Notes: generated from the letters alone by a model not told the origin. 64,000 bases of DNA from Pseudomonas helmanticensis (GCF_900182985.1 NZ_FXUY01000001.1:248001-312000), one strand, 5' to 3'; counted from the first letter of the stretch, positions 32,736 through 41,013 are shown. Translations and numbers: made by a program.

Positions 32736-35203
32736 ACGTTTTCCGCCAGACCCTGCGCGCGTTGCTCAGCCATTGGCGACGTCATCCCGTGCAGTTTTTC
32801 AGTGTGTTGACCGGGTTGTGGCTGGCGACCAGCCTGCTCACCGGCGTCGAAGCGCTGAACAGTCAGGCTCGCGACAGCTACGCCCGCGCCAGCCAGATGA
32901 TCGGCGGCGAACCGCAGGCCAGTCTGAGTACGCCAAACGGTGCGACGTTCAGCCAACAGTGGTTTGTCGATCTGCGTCGACAGGGCTGGCCGGTGTCGCC
33001 GCTGTTGCAGGGCCGTTTGCTCCTCAAGGGTGAGGAAAACCAGCGGCTGCAATTGATCGGTATCGAACCGGTGTCGTTGCCGGCGGACTCTGCTGTGGCC
33101 GGGCAGGCGATGCCGATCGAGCGCATCGTCGAATTCTTCACGCCGCCGGGCACTACCTGGGTTTCCCCGGAAACCTTGCAGGCCTTGAACCTCGCCGAGG
33201 GCGCCACACCGCAGACTATCAATGGGCTGACGTTGCCACCGTTGCGCGTGCAAAAGGACATGGCGCCGGGTGTCTTGCTGGTCGATATCGGCGTGGCGCA
33301 AACCTTGCTCGAACAACCCGGACAATTGTCGCGGCTGTTGCTGCCCAAGGATTTTCACCAGCCGCTGCCGTCGGCGTTCATAGGCCAGTTGCAGTTGAAA
33401 AGCAGCGGCGAGGAAAACAATCTGGCGCGGCTGACCGAGAGCTTTCATCTCAATCTCGATGCCTTGGGTTTTCTCTCGTTTGTGGTGGGATTGTTCATCG
33501 TCCATGCCGCCATCGGCCTCGCATTGGAACAGCGCCGAGGCTTGCTGCGCACCCTGCGGGCCTGTGGTGTCAGCGCGCGGATGCTGATTTTTTGCCTGAT
33601 TGTCGAATTAGGTGTGCTGGCGCTGATTGGCGGATTGTTCGGTGTGATCAGCGGCTACTGGCTGGCCAGCGTGCTGTTGCCGGACGTCGCCGCCAGCCTG
33701 CGCGGTTTGTACGGCGCGGAAGTGGCGGGGCAGTTGCGGCTGAGCCCTTGGTGGTGGTTCAGCGGCATTGGTTTGAGCCTGCTCGGCGCCTTGCTCGCCG
33801 GGGCCAACAGTTTGCTGCGCGCGGCGAAGTTGCCACTGCTGGCGGTGGCGGACCCGCAAGCCTGGCACCAGCAATATGCGCTGTGGCTGCGCCGCCAATA
33901 CTGGCTTGCCTTGCTGTTGGGAGCGCTGGCACTGGCTGCACTGGTGTGGGGCGACAGCCTGGCCAGCGGATTTGTGCTGATGGCCGGGTTGCTGCTCGGC
34001 GCCGCGCTGGCGCTGCCGGTGTTGCTCAGCGCTATCTTGAATCAGTTGCTGGGGCACAGTCGCTCGGTGCTCGGGCAGTGGTTTCTCGCCGATTGCCGTC
34101 AACAATTGCCGGCGTTGAGTCTGGCGCTGATGGCGTTGCTGTTGGCCCTCGCCGCGAACATCGGCGCGGGCAGCATGACCGCCGGTTTTCGCCAGACCTT
34201 CAATGACTGGCTCGAACAACGCCTGAGCGCCGAGCTGTACATCAACCCGAGCAATCCGGCGCAGGCGCGCGAGATGTACAGCTGGCTCAGGCAGCAACCG
34301 AACGTCGCGGCGGTGCTGCCCAACTGGCAAGTGTCGGTAACGCTGCAAGGTTGGCCCGCCGAAGTGTTCGGGGTGATCGATCACCCGCATTATCGCCAAC
34401 ACTGGCCGTTGCTCGATGCCAGTGGCGGCGACCCGTGGGGGCACCTGGCGACCGACGATGCGGTGATGCTCAGCGAACAACTCGCCCGGCGCCTGAAGGT
34501 GCGCGCGGGTGACCACCTGACCATTCCCACACCCAACGGCGCATGGTCGCCGCGCATCGTCGGCATCTACGCCGATTACGGCAATCCCAAGGGACACTTG
34601 CTGGCCAACGTCAATCACCTGCTGCGCGGCTGGCCGCAACTGACGCCGAACCGTTTTAACCTGCGCATCGACCCAGCGAATATCCCGCCGTTGTTGAGCG
34701 CGTTGCAGGCGCGTTTTCAGCTGGATGACAGCCGTATCGTCGATCAGGCCCGCCTCAAGGGCTGGTCGGTGCAGGTTTTCGAACGCACCTTTGCCGCGAC
34801 GGCAGCGTTGAACAGCCTGACCTTGGCCGTCGCCGGTGTGGCGCTGTTTATCAGCCTGCTCACGCAGAGCCAGAGCCGTCTCGGACAGCTCGCGCCGCTG
34901 TGGGCGTTGGGCGTGACGCGCAAACAATTGATGCTGCTCAATCTCGGTCAAACCTGGCTGTTGGCAGTGCTGACGCTGGTCTTGGCGCTGCCATTGGGAA
35001 TCGCATTGGCGTGGTGCCTGGATGCGGTAATCAATGTGCAGGCATTTGGCTGGCGTCTGCCGTTGCGGGTATTCCCTTGGCAGCTTTTGCAGTTGATGGG
35101 TTTGGCATTGTTGGCGACATTGTTGGCTTCGGCGTGGCCGCTGTATTCGCTGTACCGCACGCAACCGACGGACTTGCTCAGGACGTTTGCCCATGAGGAT
35201 TGA
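32732..35203 (+). CDS. FtsX-type ABC permease
   Basis: 823 residues with a GTG start at 32732 overlapping the ATPase stop. One N-terminal helix, a periplasmic MacB-like domain (about 40-230), three helices (about 245-370), further helices near 390-475, a second large periplasmic domain (about 490-685) and three final helices: a duplicated FtsX layout, as in the large single-subunit permeases. The C-terminal LGVTRKQLMLLNLGQTWLLAVL matches the FtsX coupling-helix region. It works with the ATPase and the lipoprotein that follows. Confidence 0.87.
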   Translation: MNVFRQTLRALLSHWRRHPVQFFSVLTGLWLATSLLTGVEALNSQARDSYARASQMIGGEPQASLSTPNGATFSQQWFVDLRRQGWPVSPLLQGRLLLKGEENQRLQLIGIEPVSLPADSAVAGQAMPIERIVEFFTPPGTTWVSPETLQALNLAEGATPQTINGLTLPPLRVQKDMAPGVLLVDIGVAQTLLEQPGQLSRLLLPKDFHQPLPSAFIGQLQLKSSGEENNLARLTESFHLNLDALGFLSFVVGLFIVHAAIGLALEQRRGLLRTLRACGVSARMLIFCLIVELGVLALIGGLFGVISGYWLASVLLPDVAASLRGLYGAEVAGQLRLSPWWWFSGIGLSLLGALLAGANSLLRAAKLPLLAVADPQAWHQQYALWLRRQYWLALLLGALALAALVWGDSLASGFVLMAGLLLGAALALPVLLSAILNQLLGHSRSVLGQWFLADCRQQLPALSLALMALLLALAANIGAGSMTAGFRQTFNDWLEQRLSAELYINPSNPAQAREMYSWLRQQPNVAAVLPNWQVSVTLQGWPAEVFGVIDHPHYRQHWPLLDASGGDPWGHLATDDAVMLSEQLARRLKVRAGDHLTIPTPNGAWSPRIVGIYADYGNPKGHLLANVNHLLRGWPQLTPNRFNLRIDPANIPPLLSALQARFQLDDSRIVDQARLKGWSVQVFERTFAATAALNSLTLAVAGVALFISLLTQSQSRLGQLAPLWALGVTRKQLMLLNLGQTWLLAVLTLVLALPLGIALAWCLDAVINVQAFGWRLPLRVFPWQLLQLMGLALLATLLASAWPLYSLYRTQPTDLLRTFAHED

Positions 35204-36263
35204 CGCCGTTGTATTGCTGCTGGTTGTGTTGCTACTCGTTGGCTGCGATCAATCGGCGCCGGAGCAGAAGGGCTTTGCCGGGATGGGCGATCAGGCTTTG
35301 GCGTTCACCCCGGTGGTGCCCGGGCGAGTGTTCAGCTTCCCGGCGGATCATGGCGCGCATGCCGGTTTTCGCATCGAATGGTGGTACGTCACGGCCAATC
35401 TGAAGGATCAGCAGGGCAATCAATTCGGTGTGCAGTGGACGTTGTTTCGCAGTGCCCTGAAACCTGTGGCAGAGCAGGCCGGCTGGGCCAATCAGACGAT
35501 CTGGCTGGGGCATGCGGCGGTGACCTCCGCTGGCGTACATCACGCCGCCGAACGTTATGCCCGCGGTGGCATAGGGCAAGCGGGTGTGCGCGTGGCGCTG
35601 TTCGAGGCGTGGATCGACGATTGGCGTTTCGCCAGCGAGGCACCGGATCCTTTGAGCGATCTGCAATTGAGCGCCCGCGACAAAGACTTCGCCTATCAAC
35701 TGCACCTCACCTCCAGCCGTCCGCTGGTGCTGCAAGGTGATAACGGTTTCAGCCGCAAATCCGCAGAGGGGCAGGCGTCGTATTACTACAGTCAGCCGTT
35801 TTTTCAGGCCAGCGGCACCTTGCAGATCGACGGCCAGAGCTACACCGTCAGCGGCCCGGCATGGCTCGATCGCGAGTGGAGCAGCCAGCCGCTGAGCGCC
35901 AACCAGACCGGCTGGGACTGGCTGTCGCTGCACCTCGACAGCGGCGAAAAGGTCATGCTCTTCCGCACCCGGCAGAAGGACGGCGTGCCGTACCTCACCG
36001 GCACCTGGATTGCCGCCGACGGCCAGACGCAAACCCTGCGCAGCGAGCAGATCACACTGACTCCGCAAGATACCGCCACGGTCGCCGGCCGCTCGATGCC
36101 GGTGAAATGGTCGATCAGTATTCCCGACAAACACTTCGACATTCAGCTCAACGCCCTCAATCCCAACGCCTGGATGAACCTGCGCATCCCCTACTGGGAA
36201 GGCCCGGTGCGCATCACCGGCAGCCATCCCGGCCAGGGCTACCTGGAAATGACCGGCTACTAA
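35193..36263 (+). CDS. AttH/CrtC-type lipocalin-like lipoprotein
   Basis: 356 residues from ATG 35193; the first 11 bases of the gene overlap the permease gene. The signal ends LLLVGCD, a lipobox with Cys near residue 18. The body carries the marks of the hydroxyneurosporene-synthase/AttH family: FRIEWWYVTANLKD, FGVQWTLFR, WLGHAAVT, WLDREWSSQPL and GWDWLSLHLDSGEKVMLFR. Pairing of an AttH protein with a LolD-type ATPase and FtsX-type permease is known from attEFGH-like operons; the transported molecule is unknown. Confidence 0.86.
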   Translation: MRIDAVVLLLVVLLLVGCDQSAPEQKGFAGMGDQALAFTPVVPGRVFSFPADHGAHAGFRIEWWYVTANLKDQQGNQFGVQWTLFRSALKPVAEQAGWANQTIWLGHAAVTSAGVHHAAERYARGGIGQAGVRVALFEAWIDDWRFASEAPDPLSDLQLSARDKDFAYQLHLTSSRPLVLQGDNGFSRKSAEGQASYYYSQPFFQASGTLQIDGQSYTVSGPAWLDREWSSQPLSANQTGWDWLSLHLDSGEKVMLFRTRQKDGVPYLTGTWIAADGQTQTLRSEQITLTPQDTATVAGRSMPVKWSISIPDKHFDIQLNALNPNAWMNLRIPYWEGPVRITGSHPGQGYLEMTGY

Positions 36264-36275
36264 CCCCCCCCTCTG

Positions 36276-36368
36276 TGTAGGAGTTGCCGAAAGCTGCGAT
36301 CTTTTGATCGTGTTTTTTCAGGGCAAGATCGAAAGATCGCAGCCTCGTTGCACTCGGTAGCCCCTACA
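36276..36368. repeat. degenerate REPIN
   Basis: Same plan as the other REPINs, but the arms carry mismatches (GTAGGAGTTGCCGAAAGCTG against GCAGCCTCGTTGCACTCGGTAG) and the outer ends are decayed; lies just after the AttH gene. Confidence 0.75.
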
Positions 36369-36431
36369 AGGATCGGTTTGAACTTGGGCTGCGGTGTTGT
36401 CCTCTACAGGGAAACCTGTCGAGAATTTGCC

Positions 36432-36674
36432 ATGAGCGACGACCTGCAACCCCCGGATCTCAACACCTGGCAGCGTTTGTTCGACGACGAAAGCTACTGG
36501 CAGCAATCGCCCGACGCGCATTACTTCGATCTGCAGCGCATCGCCGACGACCTGCTCGGCCAAGGCGCCATCGACCTCGAACAATGGCAGATCCTGCGTG
36601 CCAAGGCCGCTGATCTGCACAAGGATTCCCCCGCCATCAACGTCGCCCGTGAACTCGACGATCCCGAAGCCTGA
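36432..36674 (+). CDS. small acidic protein of unknown function
   Basis: 80 residues from ATG 36432 (MSDDLQPPDLNTWQRLFDDE). Strongly acidic, helix-forming, with many Asp, Gln and Trp residues; no motif recognised. High-GC third positions and 11-bp spacing to the next small gene support its being real and co-transcribed with it. Probably a conserved Pseudomonas protein; function unknown. Confidence 0.65.
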   Translation: MSDDLQPPDLNTWQRLFDDESYWQQSPDAHYFDLQRIADDLLGQGAIDLEQWQILRAKAADLHKDSPAINVARELDDPEA

Positions 36675-36685
36675 GGACTACCGCC

Positions 36686-36883
36686 ATGAAACCGATCACC
36701 CAAGGTGAACACCCCGATGAACCCCGGCCACCGGGCGAAACCGAACGCGACAACGATGCCCTGCGCCCCACTGATCCCAAACAGCGTGAAAACAGTGGCA
36801 AAGGCACGCCCAGTGGCGAATCAACTGCGCAAGACACCGCCAAGCAACACACCTCGCCGTCACAAAACAAAGCCAAGCCCTGA
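36686..36883 (+). CDS. small disordered hydrophilic protein
   Basis: 65 residues, almost entirely Pro, Glu, Asp, Lys, Thr, Gln and Ser (starts MKPITQGEHPDEPRPPGE), so presumably unstructured. Begins 11 bases after the acidic-protein gene with a GAGGA-like ribosome site. Overall character recalls stress-related hydrophilic proteins, but no family is recognised. Confidence 0.55.
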   Translation: MKPITQGEHPDEPRPPGETERDNDALRPTDPKQRENSGKGTPSGESTAQDTAKQHTSPSQNKAKP

Positions 36884-36967
36884 ACAGCGTCTATGCTCAG
36901 TGGCACGTCCGCCGCCAAGCCACGTTGGCGCCGGGCGCTGCCATTCATCACAGGGAAAGTATTGCTT

Positions 36968-37552
36968 ATGAAGCTCGACGCACTGGCCAAGGCCATCACC
37001 CTCGCAACCTTACTGTCCGCCACCAGCTTCGGCGCCCTGGCTGCCGATATCCCGTTGTCCGCCACGGTTGAGGCGGATCAGGTCACCACCAAAGTGTTGT
37101 CCGTCGATGCGGCCAATCATCAGGTGGTTCTGGAAGGCGCCGAAGGTAAGCCGGTTCACGTACAGCTCAGCGACAAAGCGAAAAACCTCGCCAATCTGAA
37201 GGTCGGCGATCAGGTCAACATCGAAGTGCAGCGTTCGGTCGCCGCTTATCTCGATACCGATGTGGATAAAGGTTTGCCTGGCTCCACCGAGCGAACCGGT
37301 GAGCTGCGCAAGGCGCAAGGCAGCGATAACCCCGGCGGCGAAGCATTCCGTCAGGTTCAGGTGCAACTGAAAATCACCAAAATTGATTTGAAGAAGAATC
37401 AGGTGACCCTGGAAAACCCGGCCGGCGTATCGAAAACCCTCGACGTGAAAAAGCCTGAAATTCAAGCCAAATTGAAAGATTTGAAAGAAGGGCAGAGCGT
37501 CATCGTCACTTACACCGATATCTTGAAAGTGACCAGTCAACACGAAAGTTGA
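36968..37552 (+). CDS. periplasmic protein with two repeated beta-rich modules
   Basis: 194 residues from ATG 36968, with a signal peptide ending GALAA. The mature protein looks like an internal duplication. The module VLSVDAANHQVVLEGAEGK...LANLKVGDQVNIEV (about 35-85) is echoed by ITKIDLKKNQVTLENPAGV...KLKDLKEGQSVIVTY (about 135-185), each an OB-like or SH3-like stretch. Between them lies a charged linker (TERTGELRKAQGSDNPGG). No enzyme motif is seen. It may be a periplasmic binding or stress protein. The longer reading from 36893 lacks a signal peptide and is rejected. Confidence 0.75.
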   Translation: MKLDALAKAITLATLLSATSFGALAADIPLSATVEADQVTTKVLSVDAANHQVVLEGAEGKPVHVQLSDKAKNLANLKVGDQVNIEVQRSVAAYLDTDVDKGLPGSTERTGELRKAQGSDNPGGEAFRQVQVQLKITKIDLKKNQVTLENPAGVSKTLDVKKPEIQAKLKDLKEGQSVIVTYTDILKVTSQHES

Positions 37553-37660
37553 GCATTAACTCTACAGGGTGATTGTTCTTGTACAGGTTTAGGTATGAGA
37601 ACAATCATATAAAAGTGTGTTGTCGGAAGTTTCTCGGTAAATATCGGCGATACACACTTT

Positions 37661-37819
37661 TTAACTTTCTAGTACATAAAATTCATCATTATCAATGACG
37701 ACATAACCGCCAACTTCTATTAAAATCCCTCTCGTTCGCCCAGTGTCAGGGCTCTTTACCGGTGCATGGATTGCCAGGCCATTACACTGGGCGAACACCT
37801 CTTTGGAGGTTGTATACAA
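37661..37819 (-). CDS. possible 52-residue protein, unknown
   Basis: A minus-strand frame from TTG 37819 to TAA 37661 reads MYTTSKEVFAQCNGLAIHAP and ends in a beta-strand-rich segment, ILIEVGGYVVIDNDEFYVL. The segment from about residue 15 on looks protein-like rather than random, with Gly-Gly-Tyr and alternating hydrophobic residues. There is no convincing ribosome site before the TTG; GTG 37798 is another possible start. It begins just past a terminator, so it would need its own promoter. It could be a true small gene or the surviving 3' end of a longer one. Confidence 0.4.
   Translation of the reverse strand: MYTTSKEVFAQCNGLAIHAPVKSPDTGRTRGILIEVGGYVVIDNDEFYVLES
37734..37796. repeat. 13-bp perfect inverted repeat, possible RNA stem
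   Basis: GTTCGCCCAGTGT (37734-37746) and ACACTGGGCGAAC (37784-37796) are exact inverses 37 bp apart, followed at once by a small hairpin ACCTCtttgGAGGT (37797-37810) and then the terminator at 37831. On the plus strand this would be a compact ~130-nt structured transcript; a weak TGACGA...TATTAA pair precedes it. It overlaps the minus-strand frame above. Confidence 0.45.
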
Positions 37820-37830
37820 TATTTGAAAAC

Positions 37831-37860
37831 AAAAAGGGCGACTCTAGAGTCGCCCTTTTT
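37831..37860. terminator. bidirectional rho-independent terminator
   Basis: AAAAAGGGCGACTCTAGAGTCGCCCTTTTT is a perfect palindrome with a GC-rich stem flanked by A and T tracts, so it works in both directions. It ends the minus-strand glycosyltransferase transcript from 38708. Confidence 0.92.
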
Positions 37861-37889
37861 TGTTCACCCTTGATTTAAGCAGTGCCCGG

Positions 37890-38708
37890 CTACGCTTGCT
37901 GTGCCTGAATGCGCTTGAGCGTCGCCTGATACATTTTCGTGCGGCGGTGATCCTTGCCGTACGTGCCTGCCGCCGCGACCGTGCCGGACTGGATGTGATC
38001 CAGATAATGAAAGATCTTGCGCGGAGAAAGGAACTTGATGCCGTAGCCCAACGCCGACATCCGGTCCTGCAGCGTATAACCCGGCACTCGATCATCCATA
38101 CAAAAGTGCAGTCCTTGCGACTTCATCAACCGCGCATTCCACAACGTACAGAAACTCTTCAGATGGGTTTCCCTATACGGTTTCGGCTCTTTGGTTTTTA
38201 GTCCCAACTGCGTCTTTGCCCGGCGAACATAGTGTTTGCAGAAGCGCGAAGTTAAACGCCAGGTATCTCGCACAACCCCACGATTGATTTGCTCGACACA
38301 ACCGACCGCAGCGATATCCGGCGTTTTCGTGCACTCGCGCATCATCATGGCAAACACTTCCTTGTCGTAGACAAAAGTGTCGGTGTGCAGCAGAAACAGG
38401 TAATCGGTGGCAACTTGGTCCAGCGCCAGATCCAGCGCTTTGCCGTGGGCAATATGCCCGGCCTCTTTGCCCGGCGAAGGCCGTTCGATCAAGTTGATCC
38501 AGTCCAGCGAGCGCAAGTAATCGAGACTGGCATCCGCCGAATCGTTGTCCACCACCCACACGGGAATTTGCCGCTCCTGAACGTGCTCGCGCAAAAGCTC
38601 CAGGCACATTCGGGTGAGATCCGCAGTTTTGTAATTTACCAAGACAAGGCTGAAGTTCGACGCTGGCTGGGTTGGTAAATCAAACGATTTCATGTCAGAA
38701 GGACTCAT
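37890..38708 (-). CDS. family-2 glycosyltransferase, rhamnosyltransferase-like
   Basis: 272 residues. GT-A motifs: FSLVLVNYKTADLTRMCLELL, VWVVDNDSADASLDYL, and the metal-binding DxD in LFLLHTDTFVYD. There is no membrane helix. The C-terminal half is basic and has no named motif. It is a single gene ending at the terminator, 8 kb from the polysaccharide row, so its acceptor (lipopolysaccharide, protein or exopolysaccharide) cannot be told. Start ATG 38708. Confidence 0.83.
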   Translation of the reverse strand: MSPSDMKSFDLPTQPASNFSLVLVNYKTADLTRMCLELLREHVQERQIPVWVVDNDSADASLDYLRSLDWINLIERPSPGKEAGHIAHGKALDLALDQVATDYLFLLHTDTFVYDKEVFAMMMRECTKTPDIAAVGCVEQINRGVVRDTWRLTSRFCKHYVRRAKTQLGLKTKEPKPYRETHLKSFCTLWNARLMKSQGLHFCMDDRVPGYTLQDRMSALGYGIKFLSPRKIFHYLDHIQSGTVAAAGTYGKDHRRTKMYQATLKRIQAQQA

Positions 38709-38920
38709 CTGCGATTCAAGGGCGACAGGGTTTCGTGGCCGTGATCGTAGCGAGGCAACCTTAGGCGAACCTTAATTTGCGGATTGGGTGGCCGGCAGAG
38801 TGTGTCGAATTGAGACCGCTGGTGGTATGAAATGCCTGCGGTGCTGCCGGTCATTACCGGATAAAATGCGCGCAACTCTCACTGTTCAAGGAAGAAACGG
38901 CGCACGCCGTTGTGTCACGG

Positions 38921-39733
38921 ATGAAACCACTCTCCCTCTACCACCCAGCCTTGTATTGGCTGCGCGTGTGGCAAAAAAGACTGTTCCGCCAAATTGCCTG
39001 GCGCTGTTCCAGCAAACGCTACGCACGCCCCGTTGCTATGGCCGAGCGCCTGCCATTTCGCTACCTCAAACACACCTCGAAACTCATCCGCAAACTCGGC
39101 GACTCCGACCTCGCCCTGCAACACAACAAAGTCATCAACCTCAAACTCGCCGTCGCCGCGATCGACGGTGTGATCATCGCCCCCGGCGAACACTTCTCCT
39201 TCTGCCGCCTGGTCGGCCGCCCGACGTTGAAGCGCGGCTACGTTGAAGGCATGGAACTGTCTTTCGGCGAGGCACGACGCGGGGTAGGCGGTGGTATTTG
39301 CCAACTGAGCAACCTAATTCACTGGATGGCGATTCACTCACCGCTGGTGGTGGTCGAGCGCTCCAACCACAGTTTCGATCCATTCCCGGATGAAGGACGG
39401 GTGCTGCCGTTCGGGTCCGGGGCGGCGATTTTCTACAACTACGTTGATTTGGTGCTGCATAACCCGACGGATCGGATTTTTCAGCTGAAGTTGAACGTCG
39501 GCGAGACACAACTCGAAGGGGAGTTGTTGTGTGATCGGGTGAGGGCGTATCGGTATCACGTGTTTCAGGAAGGGCACCGGTTTGTGCGAGAGGGGGAGCG
39601 GGTGTATCGGGAGAATGAGATCTGGCGGGAGGTGAGGGAGAAGGGGCAGGTTGGGGAATTGGTGGAGCGGGTGAGGTTGTATCGGAATCGGGTGGTGGTT
39701 AAGTACGAGGTGATGGAAGAGTTGATCGGGTAG
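38921..39733 (+). CDS. VanW-family protein
   Basis: 270 residues from ATG 38921 (a GTG three codons earlier is possible). The VanW core is readable: VINLKLAVAAIDGVIIAPGEHFSFCRLVGRPTLKRGY, then GVGGGICQLSNLIHWMAIHSPL and VVERSNHSFDPFPDEGRVLPFGSGAAIFYNYVDLVL. No signal peptide or membrane helix is obvious. The biochemical role of VanW proteins is unknown even in vancomycin-resistance clusters. The last ~45 residues are unusually charged (many Arg and Glu), encoded by a purine-rich run on this strand. Confidence 0.85.
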   Translation: MKPLSLYHPALYWLRVWQKRLFRQIAWRCSSKRYARPVAMAERLPFRYLKHTSKLIRKLGDSDLALQHNKVINLKLAVAAIDGVIIAPGEHFSFCRLVGRPTLKRGYVEGMELSFGEARRGVGGGICQLSNLIHWMAIHSPLVVVERSNHSFDPFPDEGRVLPFGSGAAIFYNYVDLVLHNPTDRIFQLKLNVGETQLEGELLCDRVRAYRYHVFQEGHRFVREGERVYRENEIWREVREKGQVGELVERVRLYRNRVVVKYEVMEELIG

Positions 39734-40128
39734 GGCGCACAAACAGCTTCGTCGCTGGCGGTATTAACGGACGTTTGCAAGCTCGTTTAAATTACACAAA
39801 CCGTTACGCCACAAAGGCTACAACGCCTTGCGCCGTTGCCTACGCGTACTCCAGAATCCGCCGGCATACGCGCCTATAGGGCGGGCTATATCGTTTTCCT
39901 GTCACTGCAAAACAGTGAACGGGTTTGGTAGCCCGCTTCGGTATGGCCGTATGGTGCCACCTTATTCAGCCTCTTTTTTGCGGCTGCGTTTTAATGGTGG
40001 GCATGCGTGGGGCTCATTCGTGAGCGCCGGGTTCCGTATCGACCGGTCTACCAACCCGCGCATGGCCGCCACCCATCGTTTGGTAGCGAGAGTGATGGCT
40101 TCTATTTTCTTGATACGGAGCTTCATCA
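39734..40128 (+). promoter_or_regulatory. structured leader upstream of a small DUF6124-like gene
   Basis: 395 bp without a credible gene. At 39881-39936 the arms GCGGGCTA/TAGCCCGC enclose a smaller hairpin CACTGcaaaaCAGTG (39903-39917). The left arm also pairs with the preceding CGCCTATAGGGCG (39871-39883), giving two exclusive folds. A 171-residue frame crossing this stretch (39828-40343) overlaps the small gene out of frame and is not believed. The region resembles leaders I associate with this small-protein family in Pseudomonas, but that is memory, not proof. Confidence 0.45.
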
Positions 40129-40329
40129 ATGTTCAAACCAACGCCAAACCCACCGGACGCCGATCCGATCCCGTACGACCCATCGCTAGAACCCCAAAAG
40201 ATAAAAGAGGCGACCGACCGCGCCATCAACTTCTATCTCAACCCCGGCTCACTGAAGCTCTTAATCCCGATCCGCAAAACCAGCAGCCGTCATCGCCGAA
40301 CTCGATTTTCTTCAGCAACTGGCCGTTGA
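40129..40329 (+). pseudogene. truncated DUF6124/DUF3077-like small protein gene
   Basis: Starts MFKPTPNPPDADPIPYDPSL, the typical opening of a Pseudomonas small-protein family (MFK.TPNPPD...). The conserved EATDRAINFYLNPGS helix follows. The family normally continues with a helical C-terminal half of some 60-70 residues; here the frame instead runs into an inverted rhs fragment at about 40286 and stops at 40329. The gene is thus broken by insertion or rearrangement. Assignment is from the N-terminal pattern only. Confidence 0.6.
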
Positions 40330-40488
40330 GGTCGTACTCGTAGGCAGTGCGTCGACCGTCAAAACCAGTTTCCTGCTGGATCAGGCTATTCGAGTAGTAG
40401 TCGAGTTGGTAGCGTTCGCCACGCTCGTTCTCGATCTCGGTGAGGTTGAGTTGCGAGTTGTCGTAGCGATAACGCAGTTGGCTGCCGT
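40286..40488 (-). pseudogene. 203-bp rhs core fragment
   Basis: Nearly identical, over the same length, to 47373-47575 inside the full rhs gene (YD-repeat segment around SELVSEYQRD-upstream and DYYSNGLIQQETGFDGRR). Both ends fall at a GCCGT that recurs in the repeated 'DGS-L' codons of the rhs core, pointing to recombination between YD repeats. It marks the far edge of the rhs rearrangement zone. Confidence 0.85.
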
Positions 40489-40599
40489 AAAATTAATCAG
40501 GGACGGACCACGTTTAAAGTGCGAAACGGAAAAATATAGCCTGTCTCCTATTGCGCGGAGCTCGCAAGTGAAAAAGTTGCTCATATATCGTTTTTGATT

Positions 40600-41013
40600 T
40601 TATTCTGTATCAATGAGTTTTTTGTATCGGTTGAATATAGTTATGCAGGCTCGATCTTCGTTAACTAGGTTCTCATAAAAACTGTCGTCTTCAGCCCATT
40701 CTGGAAAAACAAATTGAGTCTTGTTTTTGTTGTTGTGAGTTTCTTTGGATTTCAAAATCCAGTGAGATGAAAGCTTCTTTTCAGAAATTTCAAAAAAATC
40801 AAGGGCAAACGGTTTTGGGTACTCGTCATAAGGCTCTGTGCAAATGTAAAGCCAAGGGCAGTTATCCCAAAGCTCAATGCCATAAACTACATATTCTTTT
40901 CCAATTTCGATTTCCAGTTCATCGTCGCCAATTGAAATGTAGCACTTTAGTCTTGATGCTGTTTCTGTCGAGAAGTTTTCGCCTATCTTGTTTGTTTTGC
41001 ATGTGACTTTCAC
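40600..41013 (-). CDS. immunity-like protein, displaced toxin/immunity module
   Basis: 137 residues from a GTG start at 41013, whose GTGA overlaps the stop codon of a toxin scrap. AT-rich and acidic, with many aromatic residues (IELWDNCPWLYICTEPYDEYPKPFALDFFEI), the usual look of Rhs/CDI immunity proteins. No named immunity family is recognised. Position, overlap and base composition are the evidence for immunity; the cognate toxin is reduced to about a dozen codons. Confidence 0.6.
   Translation of the reverse strand: MKVTCKTNKIGENFSTETASRLKCYISIGDDELEIEIGKEYVVYGIELWDNCPWLYICTEPYDEYPKPFALDFFEISEKKLSSHWILKSKETHNNKNKTQFVFPEWAEDDSFYENLVNEDRACITIFNRYKKLIDTE

Larger units (their letters stand above)
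37553..37889. other. AT-rich intergenic stretch with hairpins and one small frame
   Basis: 337 bp distinctly richer in A and T than the flanks. It holds a 10-bp inverted repeat TGATTGTTCT/AGAACAATCA (37570-37607), a second pair AAAAGTGTGT/ACACACTTTT (37611-37661), the 13-bp inverted repeat described separately, the small frame at 37661-37819 and a terminator at 37831-37860. Probably imported or decayed DNA. Confidence 0.6.

Noticed and set aside
39828..40343. 171-codon plus-strand frame over the DUF6124-like leader
   Set aside because: It overlaps the small gene out of frame, crosses the structured leader and runs into the rhs fragment; no domain is seen.
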